A stretch of DNA of 64,000 bases. It comes from Methanothrix sp. GTDB taxonomy: Archaea; Halobacteriota; Methanosarcinia; Methanotrichales; Methanotrichaceae. The notes beneath the pieces were generated by a model that worked only from the letters and a program-made list of their open reading frames with translations, was not told the DNA's origin and did not search any database. The stretch is from positions 1,798,001 to 1,862,000 of the forward strand of contig NZ_JADJJX010000001.1 of NCBI RefSeq assembly GCF_016706325.1, written 5' to 3'. Shown piece by piece: positions 56,252-64,000 of the stretch (its first letter is position 1; every line of letters begins with the position of its first letter). The position numbers and the translations under genes are program-made.

Positions 56252-57409
56252 TTGTCAGCTCCGGATAAGAGGATGAACATCCTTCTGCTGGGCTTTGTCA
56301 GCTTTCTTAACGACATCAGCAGCGAGATCATCCAGCCCATCCTTCCTCTCTTTATCGCCCAACTGGGAGGAGGCAGCATGGCAGTGGGCCTGATCGGCGG
56401 GGTGAGCGATGGCTTGCCCAGCATACTCAAGCTCCTCTCAGGATGCTGCTCCGATCGTTTGGGCAGGAGAAAGCCGCTGGTGGTGGCCGGTTATGCCCTC
56501 TCGGCAGCAGGCAAGATCTTCCTTCCCTTTTCCTCCGCCTGGCAGCATGTCTTCCTGCTCAAGACAGTGGAGAGGAGCGGCAAAGGGGTGAGGTCCGCCC
56601 CCAGGGATGCCATGATATCCGAGTCCGCAGATGAGAAGAACAAGGGGCGAGGCTTCGGCCTGCACCGGGCTATGGATTCGGCAGGCGCTGTCGTCGGCTC
56701 GCTTCTGGCCTATCTCCTCTGGCAGGGAGGATACAGCTACTCCTCCATTCTGATGCTGGCAGGGATTCTCTCAATAGTGGCATTGATTCCTTTTATCAAG
56801 GTGAAAGAGAGCTTCTCAGGTTCTGAATGCAGCATCAGACTGAATCTCTCCGCCCTATCCCCTGAGCTTAAGGCCTTCCTTTTCATAGCCTGCCTCTTCG
56901 CCCTGGGCAACTTCAGCTATATGTTCTTCATCCTCCGCGCTCAGGCCCATTTCTCCGGATCTATGGCAGTGGCAGCGCCCATTCTCCTCTATCTGCTCTT
57001 CAATCTGGTCTATGCCCTCCTGGCCATGCCAGCGGGGATATGGTCGGATCGGGTGGGGAGAAGAAGGGTCCTCTTCCTGGGGTACTCCCTTTTTGCCCTT
57101 ACCGCCATCGGATTTGCTTCTATCTCCAGCCTCTGGGGCCTGATCGTCCTCTTCGCCCTTTACGGCCTGGTATATGCCCTGGTGGACGGCTCGGAGAGGG
57201 CCTATATCTCCGACCTCTGCCCAGCCGGGCTGAGAGGAAGCTCTTTAGGGATATACTACGGTTTGGTGGGGGTGGCATCCATCATCTCCAGCCTGCTCGC
57301 TGGGGCCCTGTGGTCCCTCTGGGGTGCTGAGGCCTCGTTTCTTTATGGCGCCGCTGCTGCAGCACTGGCAGCGGGGGGGATGATGGTGATGATGAGAAGG
57401 GAGCGATGA
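56252..57409 (+). CDS. MFS transporter
   Basis: 385 residues, about eleven to twelve spans. VSFLNDISSEIIQPILPLFI and CCSDRLGRRKPLVVAGY are characteristic of a branch of drug/sugar-type MFS proteins common in methanogens; KGVRSAPRDAMISES follows the fourth helix. Substrate unknown. It begins at the TTG at 56252 or, equally possibly, the ATG at 56273 (MNILLLGFV). Confidence 0.8.
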   Translation: MSAPDKRMNILLLGFVSFLNDISSEIIQPILPLFIAQLGGGSMAVGLIGGVSDGLPSILKLLSGCCSDRLGRRKPLVVAGYALSAAGKIFLPFSSAWQHVFLLKTVERSGKGVRSAPRDAMISESADEKNKGRGFGLHRAMDSAGAVVGSLLAYLLWQGGYSYSSILMLAGILSIVALIPFIKVKESFSGSECSIRLNLSALSPELKAFLFIACLFALGNFSYMFFILRAQAHFSGSMAVAAPILLYLLFNLVYALLAMPAGIWSDRVGRRRVLFLGYSLFALTAIGFASISSLWGLIVLFALYGLVYALVDGSERAYISDLCPAGLRGSSLGIYYGLVGVASIISSLLAGALWSLWGAEASFLYGAAAAALAAGGMMVMMRRER

Positions 57410-57689
57410 TCATCTGTCTGAGATGCGCAAGCCGGGCTGCATTGCATTATCTCTCTGCAGGCAGCCCTCACATCCACTGCCCCACCCGCCTTCCACTTCT
57501 AGATATGGCTGGCGGCGATCACTGCCCAGGCGCGGGTCATAGAGGGCTGCAGCCGCAGCCGGCAAGCCATGAAGCAGATCTAGTGCCATGCCGTAGCGCC
57601 GGATGGGGGCCCGTACCTTCACGATGGCGAGCAAGCCGCTGAGGATGCGGGGCATAGGGGGGGGGAGCGGCTCGGTGGAGGTGATGGGC

Positions 57690-58320
57690 GAAGGGGCCCG
57701 TAAGCCAGACAGATCGGAATGATCCGTTGGCGGTGATGGTTTTGGGATGCGATATATTAATGCAAGAATTCTTCAGGCGGGCCTAGCTGAAAGCTTGGAT
57801 AATATTTTAGGAGATCCAGGCTGTCATCGAGGCTGATTCGAAACCATGAAGGCTGTCTTTTTCTGGGCGCCGCGGGTCGCTCCTCCGGGATGCTGATGAA
57901 GGGGCCCCATATAGCCAGACAGATCGGAATGAGGATGTCGATGGTTTTAGGTTGCGATATATTAATGCAAAAATTCTTCAGGCGGGCCCGGCTGAAAGCT
58001 TGGATAATATTTTAGAAGATCCAGGCTGTCATCGAGGCTGATTCGAGACCATACAGGCTGTTTTTTCTGGGCGCCGCGATTCGCCCCTCCGGGATGCAGG
58101 TGAAGGGGCCACACAAAGCCAGACAGATCGGAATGAGGATGTCGATGGTTTTGGGATGCGATATATTAATGCAAAAATTCTCCAGGCGGGCCCGGCTGAA
58201 GGTTGGAATAATATTTAAGAGATTCAGGCTGTTATCGAGGCTGATTCGAAACCATGAAGGCTGTCTTTTTCTGGGCGCCGCGAGTCGGCCCTTCGGGCCT
58301 CCCGCGCTAATGCCCTGGGC
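57690..58320 (+). repeat. ~205-bp long tandem repeat, three copies
   Basis: Copies begin about 57704, 57914 and 58118 (GCCAGACAGATCGGAATGA). Each continues with GATGGTTTTGGGATGCGATA, TATTAATGCAAAAATTCTTC, CAGGCTGTCATCGAGGCTGA and TTCTGGGCGCCGCG. A fourth partial copy, more diverged, lies at 59102-59180. No frame is conserved between copies. The region 57410-59240 otherwise holds only the inverted repeat and cas2-like relic below. Confidence 0.9.
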
Positions 58321-58639
58321 CCCTCAACGCCGGGGAGGCTTGGATTCAATCGGAACTAGCCGTTGATCGGTTCGAAATGAAACAATACAAACATTGAGTG
58401 TATGTAAAATGAACGTGCAATGTGAAAATTGATGAGAAGATATAATGCCATCATATTTTATAATTGGTGTTAAATTCTTAAGATGGACTGGGCCACGACT
58501 TTTCAGCCATGGATACAGCCGCCATCTTTCGGCCTTTACTGCTATCGAAAAAAAGCCGATTTTCACGAACCTCCTTGACTTATACCTATATCTTAATGGA
58601 GTTGACCTTGTCAAAGAGGCTTTTTCGATATGCTCTGAC

Positions 58640-58687
58640 GTTTCACGCACCTCCCAGGGTTTCAGACACCACCCAGGTGCGTGAAAC
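58640..58687 (+). repeat. 13-bp perfect inverted repeat
   Basis: GTTTCACGCACCT (58640-58652) and AGGTGCGTGAAAC (58675-58687) are exact complements separated by 22 bases. The right part, with the internal GTTTCAGACACCACCC, has the look of a lone CRISPR-type repeat but occurs once. It could equally be the end structure of a lost element. Confidence 0.5.
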
Positions 58688-58822
58688 AGGGACGTTCTCC
58701 GTCCCAGAAATCCATCCGTCTGGCCCGGATGGCCCTGCTGGGGCAGGGGCCTGCTCCCAAATTAAGCAGTTTTATTCTTATTTCTTAATGTTTAAATCTG
58801 TTACGGTTGCTTTTTCTGACGA

Positions 58823-58990
58823 TCAGACGACAGTCGCTCCTCGTTCCGATTCTTGCGGAGTGACTCCGATAGATCCGGCTCTGCCCATAACCGTACCATC
58901 CTCCGGTCCAAGGTCAATAATCATAATCCTATCCTGATCATGTCTTATTAACTCAAACAGTGCAGCCTCCGTCTCACCGGTGAGGGCCGA
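58823..58990 (-). pseudogene. possible cas2 C-terminal fossil
   Basis: An open stretch of 55 codons: LTGETEAALFELIRHDQDRI, then MIIDLGPEDG and ERGATVV before the stop. The order (a helix, D-R-I-x-I-x-D-L-G-P, a variable loop, and a short hydrophobic C-terminus) resembles the second half of one group of Cas2 proteins. A TGA stands upstream and no start is present. The identification is by memory of the family and needs a profile search. Confidence 0.35.
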
Positions 58991-59240
58991 TCATCCTGAT
59001 ATCACCACAGGGAAAACAATGGCACATTTGCTGCAAATAAGTTGCCTGGAGCTGGAACTTAAGTATTATAACTCGTAAAACCTCAGAAAATATCGCATAT
59101 TGATGGTTTCAGGGTTGTTATATATTAATACAAAAATTCTCTGGACGGGCCTGGCTGAAAACTTGAATAATATTTTAGAAAACTTCGAAAAACCTTTTTA
59201 ATCGATAACTATAAACATTATTATTAGTATATAATATTTT

Positions 59241-60181
59241 ATGAGAAGCCTCACTGATTTTGCCCTTCGTCTGGAATACGAACGGGTCAAAGATCTTGGA
59301 GATAAGCTGGTCGATATTGGGGGTAGATTGAATTGGGAAGAGTTCAGAGCGCTGCTTGAAGCTATGTACAAGAACAATACCGAACGCGGCGGCCGACCAC
59401 ATCTCGATGTGATCGTGATGCTCAAGTCACTTTTCATTCAACAGCTTTACAGCCTATCCGATGAGCAGCTTGAACGGGAAATTGCCGATCGCATCTCGTT
59501 TAGAGTGTTTCTTGGCACAACGGAGATTGTTCCAGATTCCACAACAATATGGAAGTTCAGAGAACGCCTTGCTGAAATCGGTACAGACCAGAAAATATGG
59601 ACTGAGATGCAAAGGTAGCTTGATGCCATGAAACTCAAGGTGCATAAGGGAATCATGCAGGATGGCACATTCATAACCGCTGATCCTGGCTATGCCAAAG
59701 CAGATACTCCTCGTGGCGATGAAGCCAAGACCAGACGAAGTATGGAGCGTGGGCAAAGAAAGGAGCCAAATCCTTTTTCGGCTACAAGCTGCATGATGCC
59801 ATGAACGAAAAATTTGGTTTGGTTGGAAGGATTGAGGTCATAGCTGCCGATGTCCATGATAGTCAAGTAGATTTAGCAGAAGAAGGTGAAGTTCGATATG
59901 CTGATAAAGCATATTTCTGAGCCAAGACAAAGGGATATGATGCAGCAATGAAAAAGGCAACGAGGAGCCATCCTTTGAGTTACAAAGATGAAATGCACAA
60001 CAAGCGGATCACCAGAAAAAGATCGCCTGTCGAGAGGTTCTATGCTTTCATCAAGTGTGTCTGCAAGGCAGAACGTGTCACTGTTACTGTGATTCCAAAG
60101 GTTAGAGTCAAGATGGTAATCAAAGGTATCGCTTTCAATGCTTATCATTTGGCTTCGGCCAAATGCAAATTGCAGGCGTAG
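59241..60181 (+). pseudogene. decayed IS5-family transposase
   Basis: The first 125 residues are intact (LKSLFIQQLYSLSDEQLERE and PDSTTIWKFRERL, the IS5 N-terminal motif). An in-frame TAG at 59616 is followed by the continuing protein (MKLKVHKGIMQDGTFITADP), then a frame change near 59750 and a TGA in ADKAYF-stop-AKTKGYDA. The C-terminal KRSPVERFYAFIKCVCKAER carries the catalytic Glu. At least two stops and one indel, so inactive. Ends of the element were not identified. Confidence 0.85.
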
Positions 60182-60263
60182 CGAAAGCTATCGAAAAATT
60201 ATGAAAAAACCGATGAGAATGAGAAATTCCGGTAGCGTGCCATAATTGCTGTAAATTCGCAGT

Positions 60264-61497
60264 GGCCCCGTATCCTGATTCTACTCACTCCTCCAAAGAT
60301 AAATACCTATTACCTGTTATCCAATCCTCATTGATATCCATCATGATGCAAACCGCTACTCTCAGGAGCGATTGATCATTCGAATATGCTCCTGATACGC
60401 GACTTCTTCGTTTCAGTTCCTTGTTGATCCTTTCCAGGACGTTGGTAGTCCGAATCCGCCTCCAGTGCTGTCTAGGAAACGATTTGTAGTTCCAAAGATC
60501 AAATCTGAAGCTATCAATCGTGTCTGCTGACTTTTTGGCTCCTCTATCATCAAGAATGACTGCCAGCTCCTGCATCTTGCACTCATCATCAAGAGAATCC
60601 TTCAGCATATAAGCAACCTCTTTTTTATCTTTCTTAGGTATGTTCTTGAGCACGGCTCTCATGAAATGAACATTACACATCTGCCAGGAAGCTCCTAAAA
60701 ATTCTTTCTGCACAGCTGCCTGTATCCCTTTGTGACCATCGGATGTCACTAATTTGACACCTTTAAGCCCTCTCGCCTTCAAGCTTTCAAAGCAATTTTC
60801 CCAACAAGATGCATCTTCGCTTGCGGCGACTTCAGCACTTAGAATCTCGCGATAACCATCATCATGAATACCGGTAACGATAAGCAGTGCCTTGTTTACA
60901 TACCGTCTCTCATCCCTGACTTTGAAATAGCTTGCATCCAGGAACAAGTACGGAACTGGTCCTTCGATCGGCCTGTTTAAAAATTCCTGTACCTGTTTAT
61001 CTAACTTTTTCGAGATTCTTGATACTTCAGAAGGTGAGATATTTTCTAATCCGAATTCAGAGAACACTTTTTCGACTTTTCTTGTTGTCACTCCCGCGAG
61101 ATGAGATTCAGCAACAGCGATTCTAACAGATTCTTCTACTCGAGAATATCTCTCGAAGACAGTGGTCTTGAACGGGAATTCTCTGATTTGAGGTTTTTCA
61201 AGCTCGATTTCACCGTGAATAGTCTTGAGCTTTCGCGGTCGTGTTCCATTCCTGTGCGCCTTTCTCTTGCCAGTGCGTTCATAGGGGCGGGCCTGGATCT
61301 GGTTCTCTGCTTCCTGCTGCATTACCTCATTTAAGAGCGTGGTGGTTAGCTTCTTCATGCACTCTTTCCGATCTTTCACCTACGGGGAAAGAGTCCCGAT
61401 CACAATCGGGACATCGACAAGATAATCATCTGCTAAGTCAATTATATTCATGGCTCTGTGTCCCTCCTGAGTTTTGCGACTTGGGGATACAGGGCCA
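60264..61497 (-). mobile_element. IS256-family insertion sequence
   Basis: The inward-reading ends TGGCCCCGTATCCTGAT (from ~60263) and TTGGCCCTGTATCCCCAA (from ~61498 on the other strand) match at TGGCCC(C/T)GTATCC, a terminal inverted repeat. They bracket one transposase gene. I could not find a target-site duplication. The left end cuts into an inverted partial copy of the 91-bp repeat (60229-60262). Confidence 0.75.
60285..61379 (-). CDS. IS256 (mutator-type) transposase
   Basis: 364 residues with the three acidic residues of the family: Asp in YLFLDASYFKVRDERR, Asp in KLVTSDGHKGIQAAV, and Glu in RTTNVLERINKELKRR. The N-terminus may be incomplete: upstream (61380-61452) a frame MNIIDLADDYLVD runs into a stop after a perfect GTCCCGAT/ATCGGGAC palindrome, which looks like a separated native start. 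The catalytic core is intact. Confidence 0.88.
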   Translation of the reverse strand: MKDRKECMKKLTTTLLNEVMQQEAENQIQARPYERTGKRKAHRNGTRPRKLKTIHGEIELEKPQIREFPFKTTVFERYSRVEESVRIAVAESHLAGVTTRKVEKVFSEFGLENISPSEVSRISKKLDKQVQEFLNRPIEGPVPYLFLDASYFKVRDERRYVNKALLIVTGIHDDGYREILSAEVAASEDASCWENCFESLKARGLKGVKLVTSDGHKGIQAAVQKEFLGASWQMCNVHFMRAVLKNIPKKDKKEVAYMLKDSLDDECKMQELAVILDDRGAKKSADTIDSFRFDLWNYKSFPRQHWRRIRTTNVLERINKELKRRSRVSGAYSNDQSLLRVAVCIMMDINEDWITGNRYLSLEE

Positions 61498-61509
61498 ATT
61501 ATAATACCA

Positions 61510-61600
61510 CGTAGAATAACTTGTTGCCATCTCGCGGACAGCAAGTCGTTTTCCGCTACGGAATATTACTGAAAATTTTACAGCAAAATCGTCACGCTAC
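61510..61600 (+). repeat. 91-bp repeat, copy A
   Basis: CGTAGAATAACTTGTTGCCA through AAATCGTCACGCTAC; identical to copy B (63785-63875) except at two positions. Directly downstream of the IS256 right end. Non-coding. Confidence 0.92.
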
Positions 61601-61611
61601 GAGAAATCGGA

Positions 61612-61690
61612 TTAAGAGATTTGATTAAGAGATCGGATTAAGAGATTGGATTAAGAGATTGGATTAAGAGACTGAAATAAGAGTTGTGAA
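61612..61690 (+). repeat. 13-bp GGATTAAGAGATT tandem repeat
   Basis: Five to six imperfect units of (C)GGATTAAGAGATT then AATAAGAGT-type variants, just downstream of the deacetylase-like gene's stop codon. Confidence 0.75.
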
Positions 61691-61720
61691 TAAGAGTGTG
61701 AGATCGGAGCCTTCCTCCGC

Positions 61721-62517
61721 TCACCTGAAGCCCTCGATGAAGCTCTTTATGCACCATCCCAGGTCCGGGTGATATCCCCCCTCCAACAGGGCGAACCTCC
61801 TTCCCCTGCACTTCTCCTCCGCCCCTTCCCGGATGGCCCTGCCGATCTCCTTATAGTCCTCGATCTTTAAGAGTCCTCCCCAGTCCTCCAAGTAGGTGTC
61901 AAAGCCGGCGGAGACTCCCACAATATCGCAGTCGAAGCCCAGGAAGGCCTCCTTTACCTGGGCCAGATACCGGCTCTGATCCATCTTCAGATACTCAAAG
62001 CTCTCGTCAACCGACCAGGGATTGACGATCTTCACATTGCTATCTGCCCGGAAGATGCTCACTGTACCATCGCCAAAGTGAAGATCGATATCGATTATCA
62101 GCACCCGTTTCGCTTTGGGCCTGATCTTCTGTACTGCTATGGCCATGTTATTGAAATAGCACATTCCCCAGGCCCTGTTGGCTGATGCATGATGCCCTGG
62201 CGGCGGATAAGGGCAAAGGCAGGCTCACCCTCTAAAGAGAGCTCAGCAGCACATATAGCCCCTCCGGCGGCAAGGGCAGCGGCATCATAAAGCCCCGAGC
62301 TCTTCACCCGTTCGATATGTCCAATCCCATGCACCCTGGCGATATCCTCAAGACTTGCCGCCAGGGGCTCGATGAACTGGAACTCTCCCAGCATTGCCGC
62401 GGGGAGGGCGACTCTGTCAGCATTCTCCACCGGGTTTGTCGGATACCGTCTCTCCATCTCCCTGCTATAGACTATCTTCACAGTATTCTCACAGCCTGAG
62501 GATTGATCTTTTGCCAC
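61721..62517 (-). pseudogene. histone-deacetylase/acetoin-utilisation-like amidohydrolase, one-base frameshift
   Basis: A zinc-dependent deacetylase-fold protein. The N-terminal frame has HGIGHIERVKSSGLYDAAAL and stops near the active site; the second has IIDIDLHFGDGTV (His/Asp zinc ligands), VGVSAGFDTYLEDWGG (Asp) and ALLEGGYHPD. The frames meet at ATCCGCCGCCAGGGCATCAT (near 62205); one more C restores IRPPGHHASANRAWGMCYF with the catalytic double His. Probably a sequence error. The GTG at 62481 (VKIVYSREMERR) is a more usual start than the GTG at 62517. An IS end lies three bases beyond 62517, cutting the gene off from its native upstream DNA. Confidence 0.85.
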
Positions 62518-62520
62518 TTA

Positions 62521-63781
62521 TATAATACCCCTCTCCTAAAATCTATTTTATCTTAGGGCTTCATTCGAGCTGAATTCAAATTTAACTTACAAATTTAGAA
62601 TATTTTTTTGATTAAACTCAGGAGAATGTTCAAAATACGAATTCAAGTAGTTATGAAGACTATTAAGTAATTTGGACACCTAATATCAGGTTGCACAACC
62701 AAAGGAGGTTGGATATTATGTTGTCTCCCTTAATTCCTGATATCCGGCATCCAAAATGGATTATAGTCGTCAAATTACTTGAGATTATCGCTTCTCCAAG
62801 AGCTAATAAAATCGCGGGTAGATTAAAAACATATGACAAAGATAAATTTTTATTGTCAATCAAAGTCTTAATCCTATCGGATCTATTTGAAAGAGATATT
62901 TCAAGGCTTGTTTCCGAAATAAATGATTATATTGCTTTAAAGAGGTTTTTAGGATTAATTCAAAGGTAAAAGCAAATGAAATATAAAAGATGCAGTCAAA
63001 TCTCGATTATGAATTGATTTTCACGTTTTTTAAAAGATTATTTCAGCCTAGAAAGAGATTGAGGGATAAAAAGGTAGAAACAGTAATTATTGACACTAGT
63101 TCTATCGCTATCGACCTTAATTTGTGGAGAAACCGATATAGAATTGGTAAGGGAGATAAAGAATATAAATATTCATATAGTCCATCTATAGGATATTATG
63201 TCGGATTTAAGTTGATTTTGGCAATAAATCAGGATAATGAGCTCCTGGGGTTTGAAATTTTCAAAAACTCGCCCAATGACTCTAAAATGCTTATTCCTTT
63301 CCTCGATAAGCTATATCGCTCCAGAATTATCAAATCGGAAGATATAATCATCTGTGATAAGGGTTTTACGTCAAAAAACAATTATCAGACTATCATCAAT
63401 AGATTTAATATCGTTCCGATCATATATCCCAGGAAAAACACAAATTTAGAGAAGATAATTCATAACCTAAATTCACCTTTGGATTTGTTTTTTTATAAAA
63501 AATATAATTGGGCCATTTGGAAACGAACTGTAGTTGTTTTCAAAAAACTAATCTATGAATGGGAGAGTTTCAAGATAATAAGGTCGAATATTGAAGATTT
63601 CTTTAATATAGCTAAGAATTTTCTAGGAATGAACCGAAACCATCAATATACGAAGGTTAGCATCGAAAAGAGGGTTGCCCGAATAATTTTCTTGACCCAA
63701 ACGTTGATTTGTTTGTTGGATGATCTAAATATTGATAAAAGGGCCATACCATATTGGTGATCTTGGGAGAGGGGTATAATA
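62521..63781 (+). mobile_element. IS4-like insertion sequence
   Basis: Inward ends ATAATACCCCTCTCCTAAAA (from ~62522) and ATTATACCCCTCTCCCAAGA (from ~63782 on the other strand) agree at 17-18 of 20 positions. The transposase lies between. A possible short target duplication (TATA/TAAT) is ambiguous. It separates the deacetylase-like gene from copy B of the 91-bp repeat. Confidence 0.8.
62691..63760 (+). pseudogene. IS4-superfamily transposase, frame-disrupted
   Basis: The N-terminal segment (LIPDIRHPKWIIVVKLLEII ... DISRLVSEINDYIALKRFLG) ends at a TAA at 62967. The catalytic part begins in another frame (MQSNLDYELIFTFFKRLFQ) and has Asp in VETVIIDTSSIAIDLN, Asp in IIICDKGFTSKNNY, and Glu in SNIEDFFNIAKNFLGM. 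At least one indel and one stop separate the two, so it is probably inactive unless frameshifting occurs. Very AT-rich. Confidence 0.8.
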
Positions 63782-63784
63782 CTT

Positions 63785-63875
63785 CGTAGAATAACTTATT
63801 GCCATCTCGCGGACAACAAGTCGTTTTCCGCTACGGAATATTACTGAAAATTTTACAGCAAAATCGTCACGCTAC
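63785..63875 (+). repeat. 91-bp repeat, copy B
   Basis: Matches copy A (61510-61600) at 89 of 91 bases and begins immediately after the IS4-like element. After it the sequence GAAATTCCAAAGATGAGAAT resembles the inverted partial copy next to the IS256 left end. The last ~120 bases of the window contain no recognised gene. Confidence 0.92.
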
Positions 63876-64000
63876 CGAAATTCCAAAGATGAGAATAGGG
63901 AAAACTAGATCGAAAACGCAAAAATATTGGCGATGTTCGTTATGGGGACCATCAACGTTAAGTTAATCGGAATTCTCTAAAGCATATCGGAAAAAATAGG

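Noticed and set aside
57410..57655. 81-codon minus-strand frame after the MFS gene (MPRILSGLLAIVKVRAPIRR...)
   Set aside because: The composition is borderline, but there is no recognised family, and it ends against the MFS stop beside the repeats; not enough support to list as a gene.
58445..58937. Plus-strand frames near the inverted repeat
   Set aside because: They are antisense to or overlap the cas2-like relic and show no conserved features.

Overview
The window comes from a methanogenic archaeon of the Methanosarcinales, most plausibly Methanothrix (Methanosaeta)-like. The evidence is an archaeal 23S-5S rRNA block, a complete tungsten-type formylmethanofuran dehydrogenase operon (fwdF-A-C-D-B), methanogen-restricted families (DUF2117, DUF2121, DUF2098, the DUF39 sulfur-insertion protein, MptD), archaeal-type TyrRS and GMP synthase B subunit, and an archaeosortase with archaetidylserine enzymes. 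The genus is inferred from gene content only.

Layout. 1-3260: end of the 16S-23S spacer, 23S rRNA, a spacer with a tRNA-like remnant, 5S rRNA. 3260-3816: unusual repeats, including a duplicated 5S 3' end. 3817-9216: a herA-nurA-adenine methyltransferase cassette resembling a defence or DNA-end-processing locus; herA is split by an IS1-family element with an 8-bp target duplication and nurA is frameshifted. 9217-11600: toxin-antitoxin genes, gene fragments and dispersed repeats. 11673-23949: mostly housekeeping genes (CNNM transporter, SemiSWEET, ferritin-like protein, tyrS, mobA, folD-glyA, BtuF/BtuC importer). 23950-26028: an AT-rich repeat tract and a micro-operon of four tiny genes. 26029-29846: aroA, vapBC and the ADP-dependent sugar kinase pfkC. 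29847-32652: an AT-rich islet carrying a membrane-GAF gene plus a TIR-like gene and IS debris, flanked by two copies of the last ~105 bp of pfkC. 32704-41903: methanogen-specific genes and the fwd operon. 41914-48307: a disrupted secreted subtilase, then artA-psd-pssA-mptD. 48425-57409: guaAB, the DUF39-ferredoxin fusion, a LigD-type phosphoesterase, transporters and a lipoprotein. 57410-64000: decayed and mobile DNA: ~205-bp tandem repeats, a possible cas2 fossil, IS5, IS256 and IS4-like elements, and a 91-bp repeat flanking a frameshifted histone-deacetylase-like gene.

Two themes cut across the window. First, at least eight breaks in otherwise good genes are one-base length changes, nearly all in short homopolymers (nurA, aroA, pfkC, radical SAM gene, subtilase twice, psd, deacetylase-like gene). 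This looks at least partly like sequencing or assembly error. The IS1 insertion in herA and the 19- and 22-bp tandem duplications are not of that kind. Second, almost every long intergenic gap holds its own short tandem repeat. The best candidates for an undescribed system are the membrane-GAF/TIR-like pair on its islet, the ATGA-coupled micro-operon at 24770-25491, and the structured repeats downstream of the 5S gene.
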